Assembly: GCA_947492995.1 (NCBI GenBank)
Contig: CANLOU010000002.1
Coordinates: 124,001-188,000, forward strand
DNA length: 64,000 nucleotides
Direction: 5' to 3'
Source: an uncultured Litoreibacter sp.
Lineage (GTDB): Bacteria > Pseudomonadota > Alphaproteobacteria > Rhodobacterales > Rhodobacteraceae
Part shown: positions 37,725 to 46,763 of the stretch, piece by piece
Layout: every line of letters starts with the position of its first letter
Position numbering within the stretch: the stretch's first letter is position 1
Made by a program: the position numbers and the translations under genes
Notes under the pieces: generated by a model
Told to the model about the DNA's origin: nothing
What the model saw: the letters and a program-made list of their open reading frames with translations, nothing else
The model's database searches: none

Positions 37725-38885
37725 TCAGCGCGTCACCATCAGGCGTTCGAGACCGTGGAAATGGTAGACATTGGCGTATCTGGGCGGGTCTGCCAGCTTT
37801 AGGGCCGGGCAGCGGGTGAAGAGGATCGGCATGGCCTGCGCGATTTCCATGCGGGCCAGGGGCGCGCCGACGCAGAAATGGATGCCGCCGCCGAAGCTGG
37901 CATGGGGCTTGGCCTTTCGGAGCGGGTCAAAGGTTTGTGGGGCCTCATAGACGCTTGGGTCGCGATTGGCGGCGGCGAGGAGCAGCGCGACCCGGTCGCC
38001 TTTTTTGAAGCTGTGGCCGAAGGCTGTGACGTCCTGCATCGCGAAGCGGGTGAACATGTGCAGGGGCGGGTCGTGGCGGAGGGCTTCCTCGGTGAAGCTT
38101 TGGGTGTTTGTCGGCGTGATGCCCTGCGCGAGGCAGGTGTGGACGGCATTGCCCAGCGTGTGAACCGTCGCCTCGTGGCCCGCATTGAGCAGCAGGATGC
38201 ACGTGGTGATGAGCTCTGAGGTGGAGAGCTTTTCGCCGTCTTCTTCCGCTGCGATGAGGCTGGTTATCAGATCGTCGCGCGGGTCGGCGCGGCGCTTTTC
38301 GATGTAGCCCGTCAGGAACGCGGTGAAGTCCTGCGTGGCCTTGACGGCCGCGTCCTCGCCCGCGCGGGTGCGGGCGGCATGGTACATGCCCACCATGGCG
38401 TTGGACCATGCCAGCAGCTGCGGGGCCATGGCTTCGGGGACGCCAAGCAGGCGGGCGATGATGATGACGGGCAGCTTTTGGGCGTAGTGGTCGAGCAGGT
38501 CGAACGGGCCTTGCGGGAAGGCGTCGATCAGGTCGTGGCAGAGCTGGGCTATTTCAGGTTCCAGCGCCGCGATGCGTCTTGAGGTGAACGCGCGCAAGAC
38601 GAGGCCGCGCAGGCGGGTGTGGCGGGGTGGCTCCAGTTCCAGCATGGAATGGGCCTCCACCGCATAGAAGGGCGCGAGGTGGTCGGGGTAGCTGAGCCCC
38701 AGCGGGTTTTCGCGGCCAAAGCGCTTGTCCCTGAGCAGCGCTGATACCGTGGCATGGCTGGCGGCGGCGGGCATATCGTAATCCTCCCACCAGACCAAAG
38801 GCCCGAGAGGCCGGATACGGTCATAGAATGGGTAGGGGTTTTGCACGAAAGCGTCGTCGGTCGGGGATTGGGTCACGCGGTCCAT
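37725..38885 (-). CDS. Cytochrome P450
   Basis: A soluble bacterial P450 monooxygenase, 386 residues. The I-helix has LLNAGHEAT (oxygen activation), the K-helix has EEALR (ExxR), and the heme loop is FGGGIHFCVGAPLAR with the axial Cys. HTRLRGLV in the C-helix is also typical. No redox partner gene is adjacent, so electrons must come from a ferredoxin system elsewhere. The substrate is unknown. It is transcribed divergently from dctB, with about 80 bases between the starts. Confidence 0.95.
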   Translation of the reverse strand: MDRVTQSPTDDAFVQNPYPFYDRIRPLGPLVWWEDYDMPAAASHATVSALLRDKRFGRENPLGLSYPDHLAPFYAVEAHSMLELEPPRHTRLRGLVLRAFTSRRIAALEPEIAQLCHDLIDAFPQGPFDLLDHYAQKLPVIIIARLLGVPEAMAPQLLAWSNAMVGMYHAARTRAGEDAAVKATQDFTAFLTGYIEKRRADPRDDLITSLIAAEEDGEKLSTSELITTCILLLNAGHEATVHTLGNAVHTCLAQGITPTNTQSFTEEALRHDPPLHMFTRFAMQDVTAFGHSFKKGDRVALLLAAANRDPSVYEAPQTFDPLRKAKPHASFGGGIHFCVGAPLARMEIAQAMPILFTRCPALKLADPPRYANVYHFHGLERLMVTR

Positions 38886-38967
38886 GGGCGTTGGTATCGG
38901 AAATGGGGATGGTCAAGGCAAGCGCGCATTGCCTATGCTAGGGGCCGAATTGTCGAGAGTTGGTCTG

Positions 38968-40713
38968 ATGCGCCCCCGCCTGATTGCAATCCTAGCCTAC
39001 CTTGCCGCCGTCCTGGCGATTGGCGTGTCGGTGTGGTGGATCGCGCTGGGCGCGGCGCTGGGGCAATTGGTCGAGCGTGGGCATAGCGATTTGCGGCTGG
39101 CCTCTGACCGGTTGGTCAGTGAGCTGCAAAGTTACCGCGAGCTGGCCGTGCTGCTGGCAGGCCATCCCAGCCTTGTGCCGCTGGTAACCGGCGGCAGCGG
39201 CGACACGCAGGACGTGCAGCGCATGATGCTGGGTGTGGCCGACATGACCGGCTCGCTGGAGATTTTGCTGTTGAACCGCGACGGCGCGGTGGTGGCGCAG
39301 TCGCACGGCTTCTCCAACCCCGAGCCGCGCAACCTGAGCGACACCGCCTATTTCAAACGCGCCACGCAAGCGGCTTTGGGGTCAATGCATTGGCAGTTTG
39401 GCGACGAGCGGCAGCGGGCCTTTACCTTTGCTGCGCCGGTCTTTGGCATGGACCGCAAGCCGGTGGGCGCGGTTGCGGTGTCGGTTGATCTGGAGCAAAT
39501 CGAGTCCAGCTGGCGCGCCGCGCCGCAGGTGGTGTTCTTCACGGATGAGGCGGGAGTGGTCTTCATCTCCAACCGCGCGGAGATGCTGTATCGCAGCCGC
39601 GTGCCGTTGGAAGATTTGGCCTCGCGACGGTCTTTTCCGGGCGATTACGATCCGAGCGAACTGCGCACGTTTTATGAGTTCGACATCGGCAATCGCGGCG
39701 GGTTTGAGGTTTGGCAACAGGAGGCCTCGGTCTATTTGCCGTCGCGGTCTTTGCATGTGACGCAGTCGTTGCCGCTGATGAACATGGTCGGCGAGGTGTT
39801 GGTGGACACGAGCGAGGCGGAGCAACTGGCCCTGTTTCAGGCCTTGGTTGCGGGCGCCATTGGCCTGATTTTCGGGGCGTTTATGCTGTTTTTCGCAGAG
39901 CGCAGGCGCGGCTTCCTGCAGCGCCTGTCCGTCGAGGCGCAAGCCAACGCGCGGCTGGAAGCGCGGGTGGCCGAACGCACGGCGGCGCTGCAACAGGCGC
40001 AGCAGGACCTGGTGCAGGCGGGCAAACTGAGCGCGCTGGGCCAGATGTCTGCGGGGATCAGCCACGAGCTGAACCAGCCGCTGATGGCGATCCGGTCCTA
40101 CGCGGAAAACGCGGAAGAGCTTTTGCGGCGCGGCAAAGAGGACGTGGCCGGCGAAAATCTGGGCCGCATCAGCGATCTTGCACGGCGGATGGGGCGGATC
40201 ATCAAGAACCTGCGCGCGTTCGCGCGACAGGAAACCGAGCCTTTGGGGCGGGTTGAGCTGGGCCATGTGATTGACGCGGTGATTGATCTGGCCGGGACGC
40301 GCCTGCGCGAAGAACACGTGGCGGTCAGCCTGGACCTGCCCGACGGGCCGGTTTACGTGCATGGCGGCGAGGTGCGGTTGCAGCAGGTGCTGGTGAACCT
40401 TGTGTCCAACGCGCTTGACGCGATGGAGGGGCGCGAGGGCAAGACGCTGGCGATCTCGGTCGTGGCGGGCGAGACCGTTGACGTATCGGTCCGCGACAAT
40501 GGGCCGGGGTTGAGCGACCCGGAAAAGATTTTTGATCCGTTCTACACCACCAAAGAGGTGGGCAAATCCGAAGGCATGGGGCTTGGCCTGTCGATTTCCT
40601 ACGGCATTGTGCAAAGCTTTGGCGGCGAGATACGGGGCCGCAATCACCCTGACGGCGGGGCGGTCGTGACGGTTCAGCTGACCCCCGCAGCAGCGATGAA
40701 AGACGCGGCATGA
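38968..40713 (+). CDS. dctB: C4-dicarboxylate sensor histidine kinase DctB-like
   Basis: A 581-residue membrane kinase. TM1 is at about 5-27, a large periplasmic sensor domain with double-Cache (PAS-like) character spans about 28-288, and TM2 is at about 290-311. A coiled coil (RLEARVAERTAALQQAQQDL) leads to the dimerisation helix with the phospho-accepting His in ISHELNQPLMAI (H366) and the HATPase domain (NLVSNALDAM, VRDNGPGL, GMGLGLSIS). Its partner, the regulator, overlaps it by four bases, and a TRAP dicarboxylate transporter lies downstream, which supports dicarboxylate sensing. I chose ATG 38968 because the membrane segment follows directly. Confidence 0.92.
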   Translation: MRPRLIAILAYLAAVLAIGVSVWWIALGAALGQLVERGHSDLRLASDRLVSELQSYRELAVLLAGHPSLVPLVTGGSGDTQDVQRMMLGVADMTGSLEILLLNRDGAVVAQSHGFSNPEPRNLSDTAYFKRATQAALGSMHWQFGDERQRAFTFAAPVFGMDRKPVGAVAVSVDLEQIESSWRAAPQVVFFTDEAGVVFISNRAEMLYRSRVPLEDLASRRSFPGDYDPSELRTFYEFDIGNRGGFEVWQQEASVYLPSRSLHVTQSLPLMNMVGEVLVDTSEAEQLALFQALVAGAIGLIFGAFMLFFAERRRGFLQRLSVEAQANARLEARVAERTAALQQAQQDLVQAGKLSALGQMSAGISHELNQPLMAIRSYAENAEELLRRGKEDVAGENLGRISDLARRMGRIIKNLRAFARQETEPLGRVELGHVIDAVIDLAGTRLREEHVAVSLDLPDGPVYVHGGEVRLQQVLVNLVSNALDAMEGREGKTLAISVVAGETVDVSVRDNGPGLSDPEKIFDPFYTTKEVGKSEGMGLGLSISYGIVQSFGGEIRGRNHPDGGAVVTVQLTPAAAMKDAA

Positions 40714-41933
40714 CCCATAAAGTACTGTTGGTGGATGACGACGCGCCGGTGCGCGAGGCGCTGGGGCAAACCCTGGAGCTGGCCGATTTGCACCCACATC
40801 TGGCCGGGTCCTTCATCGTCGCCAAAGACATGATTAGCCGCAGCTTTGACGGGGTCATTGTCACCGACATCCGCATGCCGGGGCGGGACGGATTTCACCT
40901 GTTGGACTACACGCGCGGGGTGGACCCCGAGCTGCCGGTGATCCTGCTCACCGGCGAGGGCGACATCCCGATGGCTGTCAAAGGCATGTCGGCGGGGGCG
41001 TTTGATTTTTTGGAAAAGCCCTGCGCGCCCAAGCAATTTCTTGAGGTTGTGGACCGCGCCCTGACGGCGCGGCGCAGCGTATTGGCCTCCAGAAAACACC
41101 AGATTGCAGCGGAATCCGGAGACGCGGCGTCGCGGATGCTGTTTGGCGTATCGACCCTGTCGGACCAGTTGCGCGCCCGCGTGCGCGCGGTGGCCAAAGC
41201 CGGGACGGAAGTGCTGATTACAGGCGAGCCCGGGACCGGGACGCCAAAAGTGGCGGAAGTCATCCATTTATTGTCGGAGCGGTCGAAACATGGGTTTGTG
41301 AAGCGGCCCTCGGTCGCGTTGACGCCGGAAGGGCTGGCGGAGGCCTTGACCGCCGCCGTCGAAGGCAGCCTTTTTCTGGACGAGGTGGCGAACCTGCCGG
41401 AGGTGACCCAATTTGCACTGCTGGAGCATCTGGAAGGCGGGCAGGGCGCGCGCATTTTGGCGGCGTCCTACCAAAGCCTGAAGGACGCGGTCGGCGAGGG
41501 GCGTTTCATGGCCGACCTGCGGCTGAAGCTGGCGGCGATGAGCGTGCGCATCCCGGCATTGCGGGAACGCACCGACGACATCCCGGTGCTGTTCCGGCAT
41601 TACCTGGCAATTGCCTGCGAGCAGGCGGCTTTGCCGGTGCCCGACATATCCCCCGACCAGATGGCGCGCCTGATGGCACATCGCTGGGATGGCAACGCGC
41701 GCGCGTTGATGAACGCAGCGATGCGGTTTGCGATGGGGATGCCCGAGATTGACGAGGACGAGACGCTGAACCTGTCAGAGCGCATGGCGCGGGTTGAACG
41801 CTCGCTCATTATCGAGGCGCTGAAGGCCCATCAGGGCCACGCCACCGAAACCGCCAAAGCGCTGCAGCTGCCGCGCAAGACGTTTTACGACAAGTTGTCT
41901 CGGCACAACATCCGGCCCGAGGACTATCGTTAG
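40710..41933 (+). CDS. dctD: DctD-like response regulator with degenerate AAA+ domain
   Basis: A 407-residue regulator. The receiver domain (1-125) has D9/D10 and the phospho-acceptor D53, with K103. The central domain looks like a sigma-54-activator AAA+ module, but Walker A reads GEPGTGTPK (172-180) where GTGKE is expected, and the segment that should carry GAFTGA is missing between about 186 and 218. Walker B (GSLFLDEV, 219-226), PALRER and WDGNARALMN are kept. A Fis-type HTH ends the protein (about 378-400). It cannot be expected to remodel sigma-54 polymerase and may act as a classical repressor or sigma-70 activator. It is coupled to dctB by ATGA. Confidence 0.92.
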   Translation: MTHKVLLVDDDAPVREALGQTLELADLHPHLAGSFIVAKDMISRSFDGVIVTDIRMPGRDGFHLLDYTRGVDPELPVILLTGEGDIPMAVKGMSAGAFDFLEKPCAPKQFLEVVDRALTARRSVLASRKHQIAAESGDAASRMLFGVSTLSDQLRARVRAVAKAGTEVLITGEPGTGTPKVAEVIHLLSERSKHGFVKRPSVALTPEGLAEALTAAVEGSLFLDEVANLPEVTQFALLEHLEGGQGARILAASYQSLKDAVGEGRFMADLRLKLAAMSVRIPALRERTDDIPVLFRHYLAIACEQAALPVPDISPDQMARLMAHRWDGNARALMNAAMRFAMGMPEIDEDETLNLSERMARVERSLIIEALKAHQGHATETAKALQLPRKTFYDKLSRHNIRPEDYR

Positions 41934-42023
41934 AGGCTAGGTAGTTGCGTGGTTTGTTGCTAGGCTCCGCTCAACGTCGCGCTTGAACGCGGCCGCCCGT
42001 GAGAGGCAGAGGAGCAGTTTTGT

Positions 42024-43367
42024 ATGACGACCGGCACACCTGAGGCCATGCCGAAAGGCATGCTGGCGCGCGCCTATTGGGCTGCGGAAAACACCCCCGA
42101 AAAGCGCAACAGGGCGGTGGATTTCTACCGCGCGGTGGCGATCGGCTTTGTCATTCTGGGCCATTGGCTGCTGGTCGCCCCCGTGATGCGCGGCGGCGAG
42201 ATGGAGGTCACCATCCTGCTGACCGAACAACGCTGGACCCATTACGCGACATGGCTGTTTCAGGTGATGCCGGTGTTTTTCTTCGTGGGAGGCTTTGCCA
42301 ACAGCCTGTCATGGGCCTCGGCCCGTAAGGACCCTGAAAAGGCGCGGGTTTGGGCGGCGGGGCGTCTGGCGCGACTGCTGAAACCGACTGTGCCGCTGGT
42401 GCTGCTTTGGGCCGTGGCGGCCTTTGTCGCCTCGGCCATGGGGGTGTCAAACGAGCTGATTGCGGCGACCTCGCAGGCGGCGCTGGTGCCGGTTTGGTTT
42501 CTGGCGGTTTACATCATGATTACAGTCGTGGTGCCCCTGACCATGCGGGCATGGGACCGACTTGGGATCTGGTCGGTGGCCGTTCTGGCATTGGGCGCGA
42601 TTGCTGTGGACGCGATTGCGTTTGGGTTTGACCAAGGCTGGCTGCGCTGGGCGAATTACGGGTTTGTCTGGGTCGGGGTACACCAGTTTGGTTATTGGTG
42701 GCGCGGGGCGGAGCGGCCCCAGACATGGGCCTTGGCGCTTATTGCTTTGGGTACGGCGTGGCTTTACGTGCTGATTGTACAATTCGGCTTCCCCGTGGCT
42801 ATGGTCAGCGTGCCGGGGGCGGAGATGTCGAACACCCGCCCGCCAACCACCGCGATGATGGCGGTGGGATGCGTGCAGATCGGGGCGATCATTTTGCTGA
42901 CTGCGCCGATTTCCAAGTGGCTTCAAAACACGCGACCCTGGGCTTGGGTCATCGTGCTGAACCAGATGATTATGTCGATCTACCTGTGGCACATTACGGC
43001 GATGGTGGCGGTGGTTGGCATCGCCTACGCGTTAGGCGGCTTTGGGCTGGAGATGGAACCAGGTACGGGCGTCTGGTGGGCATGGCGGCCTTTGTGGGTG
43101 CTGCTTTTTGTCGTGGCACTGATCCCGCTGGTGTTGATCTTCATTGGGTTCGAGGCAGGCAGCCGCGCGAAAGGTACCGCCCCTCCGGGACCCGCGCAGG
43201 CCATTTGCGGCGCGTTGGTGACCTGTGGCGGGCTGGTGATGATGGCGATGAGCGGCATAGGCGCTGACAACGCGTTGGGCTTCAACTGGATCGCGGTGGT
43301 GTTGGTGGTGCTCGGTGTGGTGATCGCCACGCGGGCAATCGGGCAGGGGGCCTCCAAGCCCGGTTAG
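42024..43367 (+). CDS. Membrane acyltransferase 3 family protein
   Basis: A 447-residue protein with about ten or eleven membrane helices. The N-terminal segment NRAVDFYRAVAIGFVILGHWLL carries the R-x10-H motif region of acyltransferase 3 proteins, and PVFFFVGGFANSLSW follows. These enzymes acylate cell-surface sugars or lipids; the acceptor is unknown. It lies between the dctBD pair and dctPQM, 90 bases after dctD, with GAGGAG upstream of ATG 42024, so it may be read from the same promoter as dctBD. Confidence 0.88.
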   Translation: MTTGTPEAMPKGMLARAYWAAENTPEKRNRAVDFYRAVAIGFVILGHWLLVAPVMRGGEMEVTILLTEQRWTHYATWLFQVMPVFFFVGGFANSLSWASARKDPEKARVWAAGRLARLLKPTVPLVLLWAVAAFVASAMGVSNELIAATSQAALVPVWFLAVYIMITVVVPLTMRAWDRLGIWSVAVLALGAIAVDAIAFGFDQGWLRWANYGFVWVGVHQFGYWWRGAERPQTWALALIALGTAWLYVLIVQFGFPVAMVSVPGAEMSNTRPPTTAMMAVGCVQIGAIILLTAPISKWLQNTRPWAWVIVLNQMIMSIYLWHITAMVAVVGIAYALGGFGLEMEPGTGVWWAWRPLWVLLFVVALIPLVLIFIGFEAGSRAKGTAPPGPAQAICGALVTCGGLVMMAMSGIGADNALGFNWIAVVLVVLGVVIATRAIGQGASKPG

Positions 43368-43576
43368 GGCCAAGTGGTGTGCGGTTTTCCGCCCATTGGG
43401 GCATTTGCGTGAATCGCAGATAAAGAGGAAGCGGGCCATAAGCCCTGTTTCCAATACAAAAAATGGCCTCCGCCGCTGGCGCAGAAAGATTTGCTTGAGG
43501 TCGGTTTGTTGCAATGGTCTGCTCCATCCAAGGCAGAATCTGGCCTTCAATTATTAATGCATCTGGGAGGAGCATC

Positions 43577-44578
43577 ATGAAATTTCTGACAACATCCGCA
43601 ATTGCTTTGGGTCTGGCCGTATCGGCATCCGCCGCTTATGCCGCCTGCGACGAGGGCGAAGTGGTGATGAAATTCAGCCACGTGACCAACACCGACAAAC
43701 ACCCCAAAGGTATCGCCGCCACTGAATTGGCCGCCCGTGTTAACGAAGAGATGAACGGCAAAGCCTGCATTGAGGTGTTCCCGAACTCCACGCTCTACAC
43801 CGACGAAAAGGTGCTAGAAGCGATGCTGCAAGGCGACATCCAGCTGGCGGCTCCGTCGCTGTCGCTGTTCGAGAAATTCACCAAGCAGTTCCGCCTCTTC
43901 GATCTGCCCTTCATGTTCAAGGATATCGAAACCGTTGACGCGTTTCAGAACGGCCCACAGGGTCAGGCGCTGAAGGACTCGATGCAGAAGCGCGGCATCC
44001 AAGGCCTGCAATTCTGGCATAACGGCATGAAGCAATTCTCGGCCTCCGTGCCGCTGATCTCACCAACCGACGCTGAGGGCCTGAAATTCCGTGTGCAGCC
44101 ATCCGACGTGCTGGTCGCGCAAATGGAAGCGCTGGGTGCGAATCCGCAGAAAATGGCGTTCTCCGAAGTCTACGGCGCGTTGCAACAAGGTGTTGTACAG
44201 GGCCAAGAGAACACATGGTCCAACATCTTTGGCCGCAAGTTCTTTGAAGTCCAAGACGGCGTGACCGAGACCAACCACGGCATCATCGACTACCTTGTTG
44301 TGGCCTCGGTGGACTTCCTCGATAGCCTCGACGCGGACGTGCGGGACCAGTTCCTGACGATCCTTGAAGAAGTGACTGTTTCGCGTAACGCGGCAGCATT
44401 TGAGGTCAACGAACAAGCCAAAGCCGCAATCATTGAGGCTGGCGGCACCGTGCGCCAGCTGACGGCCGAGCAGCGTCAGGAATGGGTTGACGCGATGAAG
44501 CCCGTTTGGTCGCAGTTCCAAGACGACGTAGGTCAGGAGAACATTGACGCAGCGCAGGCTTTGAACGCCGCGGGCTAA
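43577..44578 (+). CDS. dctP: TRAP transporter substrate-binding protein DctP
   Basis: The periplasmic solute receptor of a TRAP transporter, 333 residues. The signal peptide covers about 1-22 (SASAAYA-A). The mature sequence begins with VMKFSHVT and contains the family blocks KFRVQPSDV, the conserved Arg that binds the substrate carboxylate, and QGQENTW. The likely ligands are C4-dicarboxylates, judging from the neighbouring dctBD. The start ATG 43577 has GGGAGGAG eight bases upstream. A strong terminator follows the gene. Confidence 0.95.
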   Translation: MKFLTTSAIALGLAVSASAAYAACDEGEVVMKFSHVTNTDKHPKGIAATELAARVNEEMNGKACIEVFPNSTLYTDEKVLEAMLQGDIQLAAPSLSLFEKFTKQFRLFDLPFMFKDIETVDAFQNGPQGQALKDSMQKRGIQGLQFWHNGMKQFSASVPLISPTDAEGLKFRVQPSDVLVAQMEALGANPQKMAFSEVYGALQQGVVQGQENTWSNIFGRKFFEVQDGVTETNHGIIDYLVVASVDFLDSLDADVRDQFLTILEEVTVSRNAAAFEVNEQAKAAIIEAGGTVRQLTAEQRQEWVDAMKPVWSQFQDDVGQENIDAAQALNAAG

Positions 44579-44596
44579 GTGAGACTGCACTGACAT

Positions 44597-44634
44597 AAAC
44601 GCGGCCCGGGCACCGTCTTGGGCCGCGTTTTTCT
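44597..44634 (+). terminator. Rho-independent terminator between dctP and dctQ
   Basis: A perfect 11-bp stem AAACGCGGCCC (44597-44607) and GGGCCGCGTTT (44620-44630), 12-base loop, followed by TTCTT. It lies 18 bases after the dctP stop and 27 bases before the dctQ start. It probably attenuates the transcript so that the receptor is made in excess over the membrane subunits. Confidence 0.85.
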
Positions 44635-44661
44635 TGCCAAAATTCAATCGGGGAGGGGCAC

Positions 44662-45312
44662 ATGTCGGATTTCGTCGACAAGATCGAGGAGAACCTGATC
44701 GCGCTTTTGCTGGGGCTCATGACCGTCGTGGCCTTTGCCAACGTCGTCGCGCGTTACGGGTTCAATTCCAACATACTTTGGGCATTGGAAACCACGCTTT
44801 ACTGCTTTGCATGGCTTGTCCTTTTGGGCGCGTCCTACGCGGTCAAGAAGAACGCCCATCTGGGTGTGGACGTGCTGATAAACATCTTCTCCGAGCCGGT
44901 GCGCCGCGTTCTGGGCCTGATCTCGGTCAGCTGTTGTATCGTCTTCTCCTTCCTGCTGCTTAAAGGTGCGTGGGATTACTGGTCCATCTTCGCCAACCTG
45001 CCCCCAACCGAGGGGCGCTGGTTCCCCACAGGTTTCGTTGAAAAATACCGTGGCCAAGGCTGGTACGAGGTCAACGACATCCCGTTGCCCGCCTGGGCGG
45101 GCTTCATGGAGGCCGTGTTCAACGACGGTGACGAATACGAAAAGATCCCGCGTCTGGTGCCATACGTGGTGCTGCCCATTTCGATGGCGCTGCTGCTCTA
45201 CCGCTACTTACAGGCGGCATATGCAATTTGGATTGGGTCATCTGACCGGCTGATTGTCAGCCATGAAGTAGAAGAAGACGTTGAAAACGTGCGTCTCGAC
45301 GGGGAGCAGTAA
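44662..45312 (+). CDS. dctQ: TRAP transporter small permease DctQ
   Basis: The four-helix small membrane subunit of the TRAP transporter, 216 residues. LGLMTVVAFANVVARYGFN and ALETTLYCFAWLVLLGASYAVKKNAHLGVDVL are typical of DctQ (NVxxRY, E, and GAxxAxxxxxHxxVD). There is an insert of about 50 soluble residues between helices 3 and 4 (about 113-165). The start ATG 44662 has GGGGAGGGGC upstream. It is followed by dctM three bases later. Confidence 0.93.
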   Translation: MSDFVDKIEENLIALLLGLMTVVAFANVVARYGFNSNILWALETTLYCFAWLVLLGASYAVKKNAHLGVDVLINIFSEPVRRVLGLISVSCCIVFSFLLLKGAWDYWSIFANLPPTEGRWFPTGFVEKYRGQGWYEVNDIPLPAWAGFMEAVFNDGDEYEKIPRLVPYVVLPISMALLLYRYLQAAYAIWIGSSDRLIVSHEVEEDVENVRLDGEQ

Positions 45313-45315
45313 GAC

Positions 45316-46692
45316 ATGGAAATCGTTCTCTTATTCGGGCTGGTCATCGGCTTCTTGATGATCGGGGTTCCGATCGCAATCTCGCTTGGCCTGTCATCCG
45401 TTCTGTTCCTGCTGTGGTTCTCGGACTCGTCGCTTGCATCCGTTGCGGCGACCTTGTTCCAAGCCTTTGAAGGCCATTTCACCTTGATGGCCATCCCGTT
45501 CTTTATTCTGGCCTCGGCCTTTATGACCACTGGCGGCGTGGCGATGCGGATCATCCGCTTCTCCATCGCCTGCGTTGGCCATTTGCGCGGCGGCTTGGCG
45601 ATTGCGGGCGTGTTTGCCTGTATGATGTTCGCTGCCCTGTCCGGATCATCGCCTGCGACGGTTGTGGCCATCGGGTCCATCGTGATCGCGGGTATGATGA
45701 AGGTCGGCTACACCAAGGAATTTGCGGCAGGCGTTATCGCCAACGCGGGTACGCTTGGCATTCTGATCCCCCCTTCCATCGTGATGGTGGTCTACGCGTC
45801 TACAGTCGAAGTGTCCGTCGGCCGGATGTTTCTTGCGGGCGTCATCCCGGGCCTTATGGCGGGCACCATGCTGATGATTGCCATCTACATTTTCGCCGTG
45901 ATGCGGGACTTGCCGAAGGGCGATTGGCAGGGCTGGGGCGAGGTATTTGCCTCGGCACGGGCTGCCGCTTGGGGGCTGTTCCTGATCGTCATCATCCTGG
46001 GTGGTATCTACGGGGGCATCTTTACCCCGACTGAGGCCGCGGCCGTGTCGGCGGTCTATGCCTACCTGATTGCGACCTATGTCTACAAAGACATGGGGCC
46101 GCTGGCGACGCCGGAGGGGGAGCCCGATAAAAGCTTCCTCGCCCGGCCTTGGACTGCGGTGACGGCCTTGTTTCACGAGGACACCCGCAAGACGCTGTTT
46201 GAGGCGGGAAAGCTGACGATCACGCTGCTGTTTGTGATCGCCAATGCGCTGATCCTGAAACACGTGCTGACGGATGAGCAGATCCCGCAAAAGATCGCAG
46301 GGGCCATGCTGGACGCGGGCCTTGGGCCGGTGATGTTCCTTATCATGGTGAACGTGATCTTGCTGATCGGCGGGCAGTTCATGGAGCCATCCGGCCTGCT
46401 GGTGATCGTGGCACCGTTGGTGTTCCCGATTGCCATTGAGCTGGGCATCGATCCAATCCATCTGGGCATCATCATGGTGGTCAACATGGAGATCGGGATG
46501 ATTACCCCGCCGGTTGGGCTGAACCTGTTTGTGACCTCGGGCGTGGCCAACATGCCGATGATGTCGGTCGTGAAAGCGGCGCTGCCTTTCACCGGCGTGC
46601 TGTTCATCTTCCTGATAATCATCACCTACGTGCCGTGGATTTCGACGGTGCTTCCCAATTACTTTATGGGGCCAGAAATCATCATAAAATGA
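45316..46692 (+). CDS. dctM: TRAP transporter large permease DctM
   Basis: The transport subunit of the TRAP system, 458 residues and about 12 helices. Signatures: FGLVIGFLMIGVPIAISLGLSS at the start, IPFFILASAFM, SGSSPATVVAIG, GTLGILIPPSIVMVVY and TPTEAAAVSAVYA. It is slightly longer than usual because of an insert of about 40 polar residues near 260-300. It couples solute uptake to sodium or proton entry. It is likely co-transcribed with dctQ by read-through of the terminator after dctP. Confidence 0.95.
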   Translation: MEIVLLFGLVIGFLMIGVPIAISLGLSSVLFLLWFSDSSLASVAATLFQAFEGHFTLMAIPFFILASAFMTTGGVAMRIIRFSIACVGHLRGGLAIAGVFACMMFAALSGSSPATVVAIGSIVIAGMMKVGYTKEFAAGVIANAGTLGILIPPSIVMVVYASTVEVSVGRMFLAGVIPGLMAGTMLMIAIYIFAVMRDLPKGDWQGWGEVFASARAAAWGLFLIVIILGGIYGGIFTPTEAAAVSAVYAYLIATYVYKDMGPLATPEGEPDKSFLARPWTAVTALFHEDTRKTLFEAGKLTITLLFVIANALILKHVLTDEQIPQKIAGAMLDAGLGPVMFLIMVNVILLIGGQFMEPSGLLVIVAPLVFPIAIELGIDPIHLGIIMVVNMEIGMITPPVGLNLFVTSGVANMPMMSVVKAALPFTGVLFIFLIIITYVPWISTVLPNYFMGPEIIIK

Positions 46693-46763
46693 GACCTTCG
46701 GCGCCTGTTTTTGGGACTGGAAGTTTTCTCTGACCCCGCTAGTCTGGCGGGGTTGGAGGCGTT

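Noticed and set aside
38884-38967. N-terminal extension of DctB to GTG/ATG near 38884
   Set aside because: It would overlap the P450 start and add a Gly-rich segment before the first membrane helix. ATG 38968 gives a normal protein.
43470-43505. Possible sigma-54 promoter (TGGC...TTGC) before dctP
   Set aside because: The distance between GG and GC is 13 bases, not the required 10, and the adjacent regulator lacks the GAFTGA motif.
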